5,487 nt of DNA, taken from an uncultured Eubacterium sp. (GTDB lineage: Bacteria; Bacillota; Clostridia; Lachnospirales; Lachnospiraceae). Made by a program: the position numbers and the translations under genes. The notes under the pieces were generated by a model. That model searched no databases and was not told the origin of the DNA. It worked only from the letters and a program-made list of their open reading frames with translations. Shown in pieces: positions 1 to 5,487 of the stretch (within the stretch, counting starts at the first letter, position 1; every line of letters begins with the position of its first letter). The DNA lies in NCBI GenBank assembly GCA_934316925.1, contig CAKREC010000071.1:1-5487 (forward strand). The letters run 5' to 3'.

Positions 1-1
1 T

Positions 2-1609
2 TATATTATTCTGGATGCGCCGGGACATATTGAATTTTTGAAAAATATGATCACAGGGGCGTCCAGAGCAGAGGCAGCACTTTTGATGATCGATGCCAAG
101 GAAGGTGTGCAGGAAAATTCACGCCGGCACGCATATATGCTGTCGATGCTTGGAATCCATCAGATCGCTGTTGTGATCAATAAGATGGATCGTGTAGGTT
201 ATGACCAGAATGTTTATGAAAAGGTAAAGGCAGAATATCTGGAGTTTTTAAAGAAGATCAATATTACACCGAAGTTTGTACTGCCGGTTAGTGCTTTTAA
301 AGGTGAAAATATTGTAACCAAAAGTGATAAGATGCCATGGTATGACGGTATGTGTGTGCTGGAAGTACTGGATCATTTTGAGTGTGAAAAGCCACATGAA
401 GAGAAGCCGTTCCGCATGCCGGTTCAGGATGTATATAAGTTCACCGGAAATGATGATGACCGACGGATCGTTGCCGGTACGATCGAAAGCGGCACGATCC
501 GGGCGGGAGATGAAGTTGTATTTTATCCTTCAGGAAAGAAAAGCCATGTGAAAAGCATTGAGGTATTTCATGCAGACCCAATTCTGGAAGGTAAACCGGG
601 AATGGCGATCGGATTTACCATGAAGGAACAGATTTATATTACCCGCGGGGAACTGATGACCGTGGCCGGTCAGCAGCCGCCAAAGACGGCATCGCGCATT
701 TCGGCCAATATTTTCTGGCTGGGAAATAAAGATCTGGTACCGGGAAAGAAATATCTTCTGAAAATTGGATCCGACAAAGTTAAGGTTGAAGTGGAAACGA
801 TTAAGGGGGTTATGGACTCCTCCAATTTGTCTTCATCGGAGACCAGAACAGCCGTAAGAAAGAATGAAGTGGCAGAATGTATTTTGCGCACAGAAAAACC
901 GATCGCATTCGATCTGGTGCAGGACAATGCCACAACAAGCCGTTTTGTAATCGTAGATGAATATGAGATTGCCGGAGGTGGTATTATTACAGAGAATCTT
1001 CCGGAAGAAAACGTATCAAAAACGGAAAATATCGTCTGGCATTTTGGCAAAGTTACCAGTACAGAACGTGAACAGATTCTTGGACAAAAAGGTCTGGTTG
1101 TCTGGTTTACCGGACTTTCAGGGTCTGGCAAATCGACCATCGCAGTTGAGTTGGAGAAGATGTTGGCGGATCGCGGCAAGGCAGTTTATCGTCTGGACGG
1201 AGATAATATCCGCCATGGTATCAACAAAGATCTTGGTTTTACCGATGAAGACCGAAATGAAAATATCCGTAGAATTGCGGAGGTTGCAGCTTTGTTCCAG
1301 GATGCAGGGATCATTACACTGGTATCCTTCATTTCACCGTTTCATAAGATGAGGGAATTTGCAAGACAGCGGGTGCCGGAGGGAAGGTTCCTTGAAGTAT
1401 ATGTGAGTACAGATTTTGAAACTTGCAGACAGCGTGATCCGAAAGGATTATATAAAAAGAATATTGAACATTTTACAGGAAAAGATTCTGTGTATGAACA
1501 GCCACAGCATCCGGAAGTCGTGCTGGACACGATTGGGGTTTCTCCTCAGCAATGTGCTGAAACTGTATTGAGAGAAATTGAAAAATGCTTACTGTTATCA
1601 CAAAATTAA
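2..1609 (+). CDS. cysNC: Bifunctional sulfate adenylyltransferase subunit 1 (GTPase) / adenylylsulfate kinase, 5'-truncated by window edge
   Basis: The frame is open from the first complete codon at 2, so the true start lies upstream; 535 residues are visible. The N-terminal half is a CysN translation-factor-type GTPase: G3 motif DAPGH (visible residues 5-9), G4 NKMD (60-63), G5-like SAF (97-99), then EF-Tu-like beta-barrel domains to about residue 340 (FRMPVQDVY, RGELMTV). The P-loop and switch I, roughly 80-110 residues, are missing. The C-terminal part is a complete CysC kinase: P-loop GLSGSGKST (371-379), DGDNIRHG (from 399), and FISPF with Ser445 at the position of the phosphorylated serine of E. 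coli CysC, then RDPKGLYKK. In this family CysN works with CysD to make APS from ATP and sulfate, driven by GTP, and CysC phosphorylates APS to PAPS in the cytosol. A cysD gene is expected just upstream but is not visible. G3 reads DAPGH rather than the commoner DTPGH; the other motifs look intact. It ends in TAA, 22 bases before the sulfotransferase start. Confidence 0.95.
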   Translation, partial: YIILDAPGHIEFLKNMITGASRAEAALLMIDAKEGVQENSRRHAYMLSMLGIHQIAVVINKMDRVGYDQNVYEKVKAEYLEFLKKINITPKFVLPVSAFKGENIVTKSDKMPWYDGMCVLEVLDHFECEKPHEEKPFRMPVQDVYKFTGNDDDRRIVAGTIESGTIRAGDEVVFYPSGKKSHVKSIEVFHADPILEGKPGMAIGFTMKEQIYITRGELMTVAGQQPPKTASRISANIFWLGNKDLVPGKKYLLKIGSDKVKVEVETIKGVMDSSNLSSSETRTAVRKNEVAECILRTEKPIAFDLVQDNATTSRFVIVDEYEIAGGGIITENLPEENVSKTENIVWHFGKVTSTEREQILGQKGLVVWFTGLSGSGKSTIAVELEKMLADRGKAVYRLDGDNIRHGINKDLGFTDEDRNENIRRIAEVAALFQDAGIITLVSFISPFHKMREFARQRVPEGRFLEVYVSTDFETCRQRDPKGLYKKNIEHFTGKDSVYEQPQHPEVVLDTIGVSPQQCAETVLREIEKCLLLSQN

Positions 1610-1616
1610 TGTAAAT

Positions 1617-1621
1617 GGAGG
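1617..1621 (+). promoter_or_regulatory. Ribosome binding site deciding the sulfotransferase start
   Basis: GGAGG lies in the 22-base gap after the cysNC stop, 10 bases before ATG 1632. The frame stays open back to a TTG at 1578, inside cysNC, but no good Shine-Dalgarno sequence precedes that TTG, and the 18 extra residues would be read from cysNC coding and gap sequence. ATG 1632 is therefore preferred. The spacing is slightly long; the in-frame ATG at 1656 is a weaker alternative. Confidence 0.7.
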
Positions 1622-1631
1622 ACTGGTTTGT

Positions 1632-3665
1632 ATGGCAGGTGGAATTTCATCCGTTATGGTAAGACAAACTCAGCGTATAAAGAGAAAGTGGAAAAAAAAG
1701 AAAGCGCGTAGTGCAGGGAGAAGAATTCATGTATATACAGATCCGGATGGAGGCGTGATCCGGATCTGCGGTGTGGGCTGGCTTGCTAAGAAAGCTTCTG
1801 TGCTTGAGCCGATGTTTTGCAGAAAAGAGGCTGCCGAGATCTCATCCAATATTGATACCGAGAGCATGTACGCCCTGAAAAGTGCCACAAGAGATGCGTG
1901 TCTGGAGCAGATGCTTCAGAGTGAAACCTACACCTTTGACAATATTTTTGTGATACGCAATCCATATGGCGAGACTCCACTTACGGCACTTGCTATTTTC
2001 TATACAGAAAAAGAATATGTGGTCAGAGTTACGGTCAAAGGTACGACCAAGGCGACAGATTATGTGCAGGAAATACCGAAAGCAAAATATCACCGGGTGC
2101 CGATCCTTGGACTTTACGCCGGACGGGAGAATACGGTGCGGCTTGAACTCATCGGTGAGGACGGCAAGACAGTGGCAAAGCATACGTTTCCGATCACAAC
2201 GAAAAAGTTGCCAAAAGAACTGCAGAATATCATCAACGTGAAAAAAATGTCGGAAGATCCCGGGATTCCTTTTGTGATGATCTCGGGTGGACTTGGGATC
2301 AAGACCTGTGTGTTTGACAAAGAAGGTGAGATCCGTTATTTTCTGCGCCGTATGGTAAAAGGATATGGTATTTTCCCTTTGGAGAATGGACACTTTTTTT
2401 ACATGGAAAAAGAGATCTCTACCCCATCCTATTCCAACCCGCAATGTGTGATGTCGTATGATATGGATTACCTGGGGAGAGTATACCAGTGTTATCTGAC
2501 CAAAGATGGTGTGCATCATACGGTAGAAGAGAAGGTTGGTGGCAACATTCTTGCAGGTAGTAATACGATGATGGAACACACGGAAGATATGGTGATTGAA
2601 ATTGACCGCCATACGGGTGAGGTCGTGTGGGAGCTTCGTGTTGAAGACCTTTTTGATGATACATACAAAGACATGATGGACTGGGCTCATGTGAATTCGG
2701 CGGTATACTGTGAAAAAGATCATTCGGTTTTGCTGTCGCTGCGTAACATTCACACGGTCTGCCTGGTGGATTATGAGACGAAACAACTGCGCTGGATGTT
2801 GTCCGATACCGAATTTTGGAAGGGTACCACGATGACCGATAAGATACTTACTCCAGTCGGTAAAGTTCCATGGGTTTACCAGCAGCACGCAGCGTACGAG
2901 TTGGATGCCGATTTTGATGGCAACCCGGACACAAAGCACATTATGATTTTTGACAATCATTGGGCGGTGAGACGAAAGGCCGATTCTTTTGATGATGATC
3001 CGCTCAGTTATGTAAGTATCTATACGGTAAATGAAAAAGAAATGACAGTTTCTTTATATAAACGATTTGGGTTCCGGAAAACGCGTATCCGGGCAAACAG
3101 TATTTATCTGCCGGAAGAAGGACGTATGTATTCGATGGCAGGATCGTTTGCCAAGTCCTTAAAGGGAAATAAGGGTGCCGTATACGAATTTGATTTCGAA
3201 ACAGGAAAAACTCTTAGCGAAATTCGTATTAAGCCGGGATTTTTCCGTGGATATGCCTTTGAACCGGATGTGACAGCACTGACTAAACCATTACCTTTAA
3301 ACCGGGAGTATGTTTGTGGAAATCTGCGTCAGCCAAAACCGGTGAAATTGCAGGATATGGAGAAAATTTCATTCAAACGATGTAAAAAACTGACAGATCC
3401 GGCTTATTTTCTACTGCGGCAGGAAGACCTGATCTTTATCCGTGAGGTTGACCATGCAATAGCAAAGATTTATTTTGTCGGCGCCAAAGGTGTCTTTGAA
3501 GTAGATTACGAAGATACCTATCAGACGATGAAAACGTTTGAAGATAAAGAATACTTTATCACAATGCAGATCAATCATCTTCCAAAAGATCGTTACAAGA
3601 TTTATGTAGAAGTAAAGGGAGAGTTATATAATACCGGTAAATGGGTATCAACTTGTAACGGATAG
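1632..3665 (+). CDS. assT: Aryl-sulfate sulfotransferase (ASST family), cytosolic type
   Basis: The 677-residue product matches the PAPS-independent arylsulfotransferase family, which moves a sulfuryl group from a phenolic sulfate to another phenol through a sulfated histidine. In order: a polybasic N-terminus (12 Lys/Arg in residues 11-31); an N-terminal beta-domain of ASST type with NPYGETPL (from 110) and HRVPILGLY; then the beta-propeller catalytic domain, about 200-580. Candidate active-site residues by motif match to E. coli ASST: the HH pair 295-296, His353 in DWAHVN, Arg371 in SLRN and His419 in QHAAYEL (probable sulfated histidine). The last 90 residues (587-677) look like an added beta-rich domain that I cannot name. 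No signal peptide or membrane segment is seen, so it is probably cytosolic, unlike the periplasmic E. coli enzyme. It follows cysNC by 22 bases, suggesting one transcript, and is followed by a terminator-like hairpin. The family call is firm; the natural donor and acceptor are unknown, and APS- or PAPS-linked use is only a hypothesis from context. Confidence 0.9.
   Translation: MAGGISSVMVRQTQRIKRKWKKKKARSAGRRIHVYTDPDGGVIRICGVGWLAKKASVLEPMFCRKEAAEISSNIDTESMYALKSATRDACLEQMLQSETYTFDNIFVIRNPYGETPLTALAIFYTEKEYVVRVTVKGTTKATDYVQEIPKAKYHRVPILGLYAGRENTVRLELIGEDGKTVAKHTFPITTKKLPKELQNIINVKKMSEDPGIPFVMISGGLGIKTCVFDKEGEIRYFLRRMVKGYGIFPLENGHFFYMEKEISTPSYSNPQCVMSYDMDYLGRVYQCYLTKDGVHHTVEEKVGGNILAGSNTMMEHTEDMVIEIDRHTGEVVWELRVEDLFDDTYKDMMDWAHVNSAVYCEKDHSVLLSLRNIHTVCLVDYETKQLRWMLSDTEFWKGTTMTDKILTPVGKVPWVYQQHAAYELDADFDGNPDTKHIMIFDNHWAVRRKADSFDDDPLSYVSIYTVNEKEMTVSLYKRFGFRKTRIRANSIYLPEEGRMYSMAGSFAKSLKGNKGAVYEFDFETGKTLSEIRIKPGFFRGYAFEPDVTALTKPLPLNREYVCGNLRQPKPVKLQDMEKISFKRCKKLTDPAYFLLRQEDLIFIREVDHAIAKIYFVGAKGVFEVDYEDTYQTMKTFEDKEYFITMQINHLPKDRYKIYVEVKGELYNTGKWVSTCNG
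1738..1768. repeat. Perfect 11-bp inverted repeat inside the sulfotransferase gene
   Basis: CAGATCCGGAT (1738-1748) and ATCCGGATCTG (1758-1768) are perfect reverse complements separated by 9 bases, about 105 bases into the coding region (codons 36-46). Each arm contains the 8-base palindrome ATCCGGAT. In mRNA this would make a stable hairpin. No U tract follows, so it is not an intrinsic terminator. It may be an mRNA stability or translation element, a protein-binding site, or chance. Confidence 0.6.
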
Positions 3666-3681
3666 ATTTTTATGTTATACT
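3653..3681 (+). promoter_or_regulatory. Possible sigma-A promoter for putP with extended -10
   Basis: TTGTAA (3653-3658; 4 of 6 match to TTGACA) is followed by a 17-base spacer and TATACT (3676-3681; 5 of 6 match to TATAAT), with TG at 3673-3674 making an extended -10. The -35 box overlaps the last codons of the sulfotransferase gene. Predicted transcription start is about 3688, at the foot of the hairpin, giving an 80-base leader before putP. It is supported by consensus and position only. Confidence 0.45.
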
Positions 3682-3688
3682 ATGCTTT

Positions 3689-3734
3689 AAAAGGCAAAGT
3701 CGCCTATATAGGATAAGGTGACTTTGCCTTTTTT
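3689..3734 (+). terminator. Rho-independent terminator or leader attenuator between the sulfotransferase gene and putP
   Basis: The arms 3689-3704 and 3717-3732 pair over 16 bp, with one G-T wobble at 3702/3719, around a 12-base loop. The stem core is GGCAAAGTC/GACTTTGCC, and a run of six T (3729-3734) closes it. It starts 23 bases after the sulfotransferase stop, the usual place for an intrinsic terminator. It also lies wholly in the leader of any transcript from the candidate promoter at 3653-3681, so it may attenuate putP. Confidence 0.85.
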
Positions 3735-3746
3735 AAGAGGATACAT

Positions 3747-3762
3747 AGGAAAGGAATGGAAG
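3747..3762 (+). promoter_or_regulatory. Ribosome binding region deciding the putP start
   Basis: A purine-rich stretch holds AGGAAAGGA (3747-3755) and GGAAG (3758-3762); the latter is 6 bases before ATG 3769. The frame is open back to a GTG at 3718, but that codon lies inside the terminator stem and would add 17 residues unlike any PutP N-terminus. From ATG 3769 the protein begins directly with the first hydrophobic helix, as in E. coli PutP. Confidence 0.65.
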
Positions 3763-3768
3763 AAAATT

Positions 3769-5298
3769 ATGTCAGGAAGTACGATAGCAATATTAATCGC
3801 ATTTGTGTGCTATTTGTTGTTTATGATTGGGATTGGAGTATGGTGCTCGAAAAAAAATAACAGCACGGAGGATTATTTCCTTGGTGGCCGTGGTCTGAAT
3901 GGCTGGGTGGCTGCGCTGTCCGCACAGGCGTCCGATATGAGTGGATGGCTGCTCATGGGACTGCCGGGAGCAATTTATGCAGCGGGAACCGGAGAGGCGT
4001 GGATCGCGATTGGCCTGTTTTTGGGAACGGTTGCGAATTGGCTGATCATATCAAGACGGCTTCGGCGTTATACGATCGTAGCGAACAATTCGATGACGCT
4101 GCCGGAATTTTTCCAAAACCGTTTTCATGACAATAAAAAAATCTTGCTTGGTATTTCATCGGCTGTGATCGTCATTTTCTTTTTGGTATATACCGCTTCG
4201 GCATTGGCTTCGGGTGGTAAATTGTTCAATACCGTGTTTGGTATTGATTATCATATTGCACTTTTGATCGGAGCCGCTGTTATTTTGACCTATACATTTC
4301 TTGGTGGTTTCTTAGCTGTTTGTACGACAGACTTTGTTCAGGGAATGATGATGCTGATCGGACTTATGGCGGTTCCTATTATAGGATATTTAGCAGTGCG
4401 CGGAGATTTTGGAGCAGCACTTGTAGCAAATGGAGTTGCTGACAGTGCCAATTATATGAGCCTTTTTAAGGCAGCAGACGGCACGCCATACACATTTGTC
4501 AATATTATTTCCCAGCTTGCGTGGGGACTTGGTTACTGCGGAATGCCTCATATCTTAGTTCGTTTTATGGCTGTAAAGAGTGAGAAAGAGCTGAAGAAAT
4601 CGAGCGCGATTGCAATTATCTGGGTTATTATTTCCCTATTTGCAGCATGTGCGATCGGCGTGATCGGACGGGCATATCTCACAAATGTACTGCAAGAGGG
4701 AGCAACAGAGACTGTATTTATCACAATGATCAAAACGATCTTTTCCGGAAATATGTTACTTGTATTTATTGGAGGCTTGTTCCTTTGCGGTATTCTGGCA
4801 GCGGTTATGTCCACTGCCGATTCCCAGCTTCTTGTTTGTGCATCTTCGGTCTCTAAAGATATTTACAAAAATATCTTAAAACCGGAAGCCGATGACAAGA
4901 AGGTATTGCATGTGAGTCGGATCACGGTTATTGTGGTAGCTGTTTTGGCATTTGTGATCGCATGGAACCCGAACAGCAGTATTATGGATCTGGTATCTGA
5001 TGCATGGGCAGGCCTGGGAAGTGCGTTTGGACCACTTGTAGTATGTGCCCTGTTCTGGAAACGTACAAATCTGCCGGGAGCAGTAGCAGGTATTGTGTCC
5101 GGTGGTCTGTTTGTTCTGATCTGGGATTATCTGCCGATCGCAGCAGGAAAGACCTTGTATGCGACAACCGGAATCTATTCTTTGCTTCTGGGATTTTTCA
5201 TCAGTCTGCTTTGCATTGTAGTTGTCAGCCTTTTGACTGCAAAACCAGATGCTCAGATCTTGGAAGATTTTGAGAAAGTAAATACATACGAGGAGTAA
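3769..5298 (+). CDS. putP: Sodium/proline symporter (SSS family)
   Basis: The 509-residue membrane protein closely resembles E. coli PutP (502 residues), which imports L-proline with Na+ across the cytoplasmic membrane. About 13 hydrophobic segments can be traced. Signature stretches include GGRGL with Arg41, SAQASDMSGWLLMGLPGA with Asp56 and Ser58 (Asp55 and Ser57 of E. coli), Tyr141 (Tyr140), Asp188 (Asp187), the proline-site helix WGLGYCGMPH with Trp252, Tyr256 and Pro260 (Trp244, Tyr248, Pro252), and MSTADSQLLVC with Ser348 and Thr349 (Na+-site Ser340 and Thr341). Keeping both the Na+ and the proline residues favours proline over the pantothenate, sugar or other substrates of the SSS family. 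The gene looks complete, with a short charged C-terminal tail and a TAA stop. It is separated from the sulfotransferase gene by a terminator-like hairpin, and no proline-catabolism gene is in view, so the role (nutrient supply, amino-acid fermentation or osmoprotection) is inferred. Expression may be limited by the leader hairpin. Confidence 0.95.
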   Translation: MSGSTIAILIAFVCYLLFMIGIGVWCSKKNNSTEDYFLGGRGLNGWVAALSAQASDMSGWLLMGLPGAIYAAGTGEAWIAIGLFLGTVANWLIISRRLRRYTIVANNSMTLPEFFQNRFHDNKKILLGISSAVIVIFFLVYTASALASGGKLFNTVFGIDYHIALLIGAAVILTYTFLGGFLAVCTTDFVQGMMMLIGLMAVPIIGYLAVRGDFGAALVANGVADSANYMSLFKAADGTPYTFVNIISQLAWGLGYCGMPHILVRFMAVKSEKELKKSSAIAIIWVIISLFAACAIGVIGRAYLTNVLQEGATETVFITMIKTIFSGNMLLVFIGGLFLCGILAAVMSTADSQLLVCASSVSKDIYKNILKPEADDKKVLHVSRITVIVVAVLAFVIAWNPNSSIMDLVSDAWAGLGSAFGPLVVCALFWKRTNLPGAVAGIVSGGLFVLIWDYLPIAAGKTLYATTGIYSLLLGFFISLLCIVVVSLLTAKPDAQILEDFEKVNTYEE

Positions 5299-5302
5299 AT
5301 TT

Positions 5303-5341
5303 AAAAAATATCCATCCGATGAAAAAAATCTCCATCCGACG
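5303..5341 (+). repeat. Tandem near-repeat of the terminator 5' arm
   Basis: Two adjacent 19-base copies, 5303-5321 and 5323-5341, match at 17 positions. Each is a run of A followed by a TCCATCCGA core. The second copy forms the left arm of the terminator hairpin. The first could pair with the same right arm less perfectly, with one mismatch in the stem. It is probably a small duplication; a switch between alternative hairpins is possible but unsupported. Confidence 0.55.
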
Positions 5342-5395
5342 CGTGGACAGGTGATGCTGACGCATCAAGTCCCCGCGCTGGATGGAGATTTTTTT
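5322..5395. terminator. Long bidirectional intrinsic terminator after putP
   Basis: The arms 5322-5337 and 5380-5395 pair perfectly over 16 bp, with seven A at the left and seven T at the right, so the structure can end transcription from either side. Inside, CGCG (5340-5343/5374-5377), GGAC/GTCC (5345-5348/5369-5372) and TGATGC/GCATCA (5352-5357/5362-5367) extend the stem through small internal loops to a TGAC tetraloop (5358-5361), about 30 pairs in all. It begins 23 bases after the putP stop. The symmetry suggests that a minus-strand gene may converge from beyond the window. Confidence 0.9.
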
Positions 5396-5410
5396 GTGCA
5401 ACTAGAGGAG

Positions 5411-5487
5411 AGGAGGCGCCAATATGACGAAGTCATATTAAGGAATGGCGCCGACGACCTGCCGCCGAGCGGATGCGAGGGGGCGCT
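5411..5487. repeat. GC-rich palindromic element of unknown type, cut by the window edge
   Basis: This stretch differs sharply in composition: 33 of the last 41 bases are G or C. AATATGAC (5421-5428) and GTCATATT (5432-5439) form a perfect 8-bp hairpin with a GAA loop. It is flanked by two copies of the self-complementary GGCGCC (5415-5420 and 5447-5452), which can pair as an outer stem with a 7-base bulge. The second GGCGCC can instead pair with GGGCGCT at the window end (5481-5487), enclosing CCGC-CGA-GCGG (5462-5472). Such mutually exclusive stems suit an interspersed palindromic repeat, a structured RNA or a recombination-type site. I recognise no family, and the element is incomplete. Confidence 0.5.

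Noticed and set aside
38..40. TTG 38 as a real start codon for cysNC
   Set aside because: The in-frame codons before it encode the conserved DAPGH G3 motif, so the gene runs in from upstream and is cut by the window edge.
670..1179. Minus-strand open frame of 169 codons opposite cysNC
   Set aside because: It lies opposite the CysN barrel domains and the CysC P-loop, all of which are clearly coded on the + strand; its translation has no recognisable domain.
1578..1631. Upstream TTG start for the sulfotransferase, overlapping the cysNC 3' end
   Set aside because: It lacks a good ribosome binding site, while GGAGG precedes ATG 1632. The extra residues are simply cysNC and gap sequence read in another frame.
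1842..2960. Long open frame of 372 codons on the minus strand opposite the sulfotransferase gene
   Set aside because: The + strand frame has clear family motifs and active-site residues. The minus-strand translation is rich in His, Ile and Arg, matches no family I know and has no convincing ribosome binding site; it is a shadow of codon bias.
3718..3768. Upstream GTG start for putP
   Set aside because: It falls inside the terminator stem, has no ribosome binding site, and adds residues absent from the PutP family.
3666..3768. Riboswitch or T-box leader before putP
   Set aside because: Only one simple hairpin fits in the roughly 80-base leader; there is no T-box sequence or multi-helix aptamer, so attenuation by another means is the most that can be suggested.
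5303..5341. Two near-identical units as the beginning of a CRISPR array
   Set aside because: There are only two directly adjacent copies with no spacers, and the second is the arm of a terminator.

Overview
The window looks like a chromosomal segment of a Firmicute of the class Clostridia, most likely a gut-type Lachnospiraceae. Moderate GC, GGAGG-type ribosome binding sites, a fused CysN-CysC enzyme, a Clostridia-style arylsulfotransferase without a signal peptide and a PutP-type symporter all fit this. The assignment is an inference from gene content and style; no rRNA or other taxonomic marker is present.

Layout: all three genes lie on the + strand. (1) Positions 2-1609 hold the 3' part of a bifunctional sulfate adenylyltransferase GTPase subunit / adenylylsulfate kinase (cysNC); its beginning lies before the window. 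(2) After 22 bases comes a 677-residue aryl-sulfate sulfotransferase (1632-3665), apparently co-transcribed with cysNC. (3) A 103-base gap (3666-3768) carries a strong hairpin with a U tract and, just before it, a plausible promoter. (4) Next is a complete putP Na+/proline symporter gene (3769-5298). (5) The last 189 bases hold a duplicated A-rich motif, a long A-/T-flanked two-way terminator hairpin, and a GC-rich, strongly palindromic stretch that runs off the window and that I cannot identify.

How the genes work together: cysNC activates sulfate to APS and then PAPS. The next gene encodes an enzyme that in characterised members moves sulfuryl groups between phenols without using PAPS. Their tight linkage suggests a sulfation or sulfate-ester module rather than plain cysteine biosynthesis; how the two activities connect is the main open question here. 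putP sits behind the hairpin and is probably a separate unit for proline uptake (nutrition or osmotic balance). There is little room for a promoter between the hairpin and its ribosome binding site, so its expression probably has to pass through the hairpin.

Nothing resembling a CRISPR array, tRNA, rRNA, insertion sequence or phage gene is visible. The possibly undescribed items are the cysNC-sulfotransferase pairing and the structured GC-rich DNA at the right edge; neither can be called a new system from this sequence alone.
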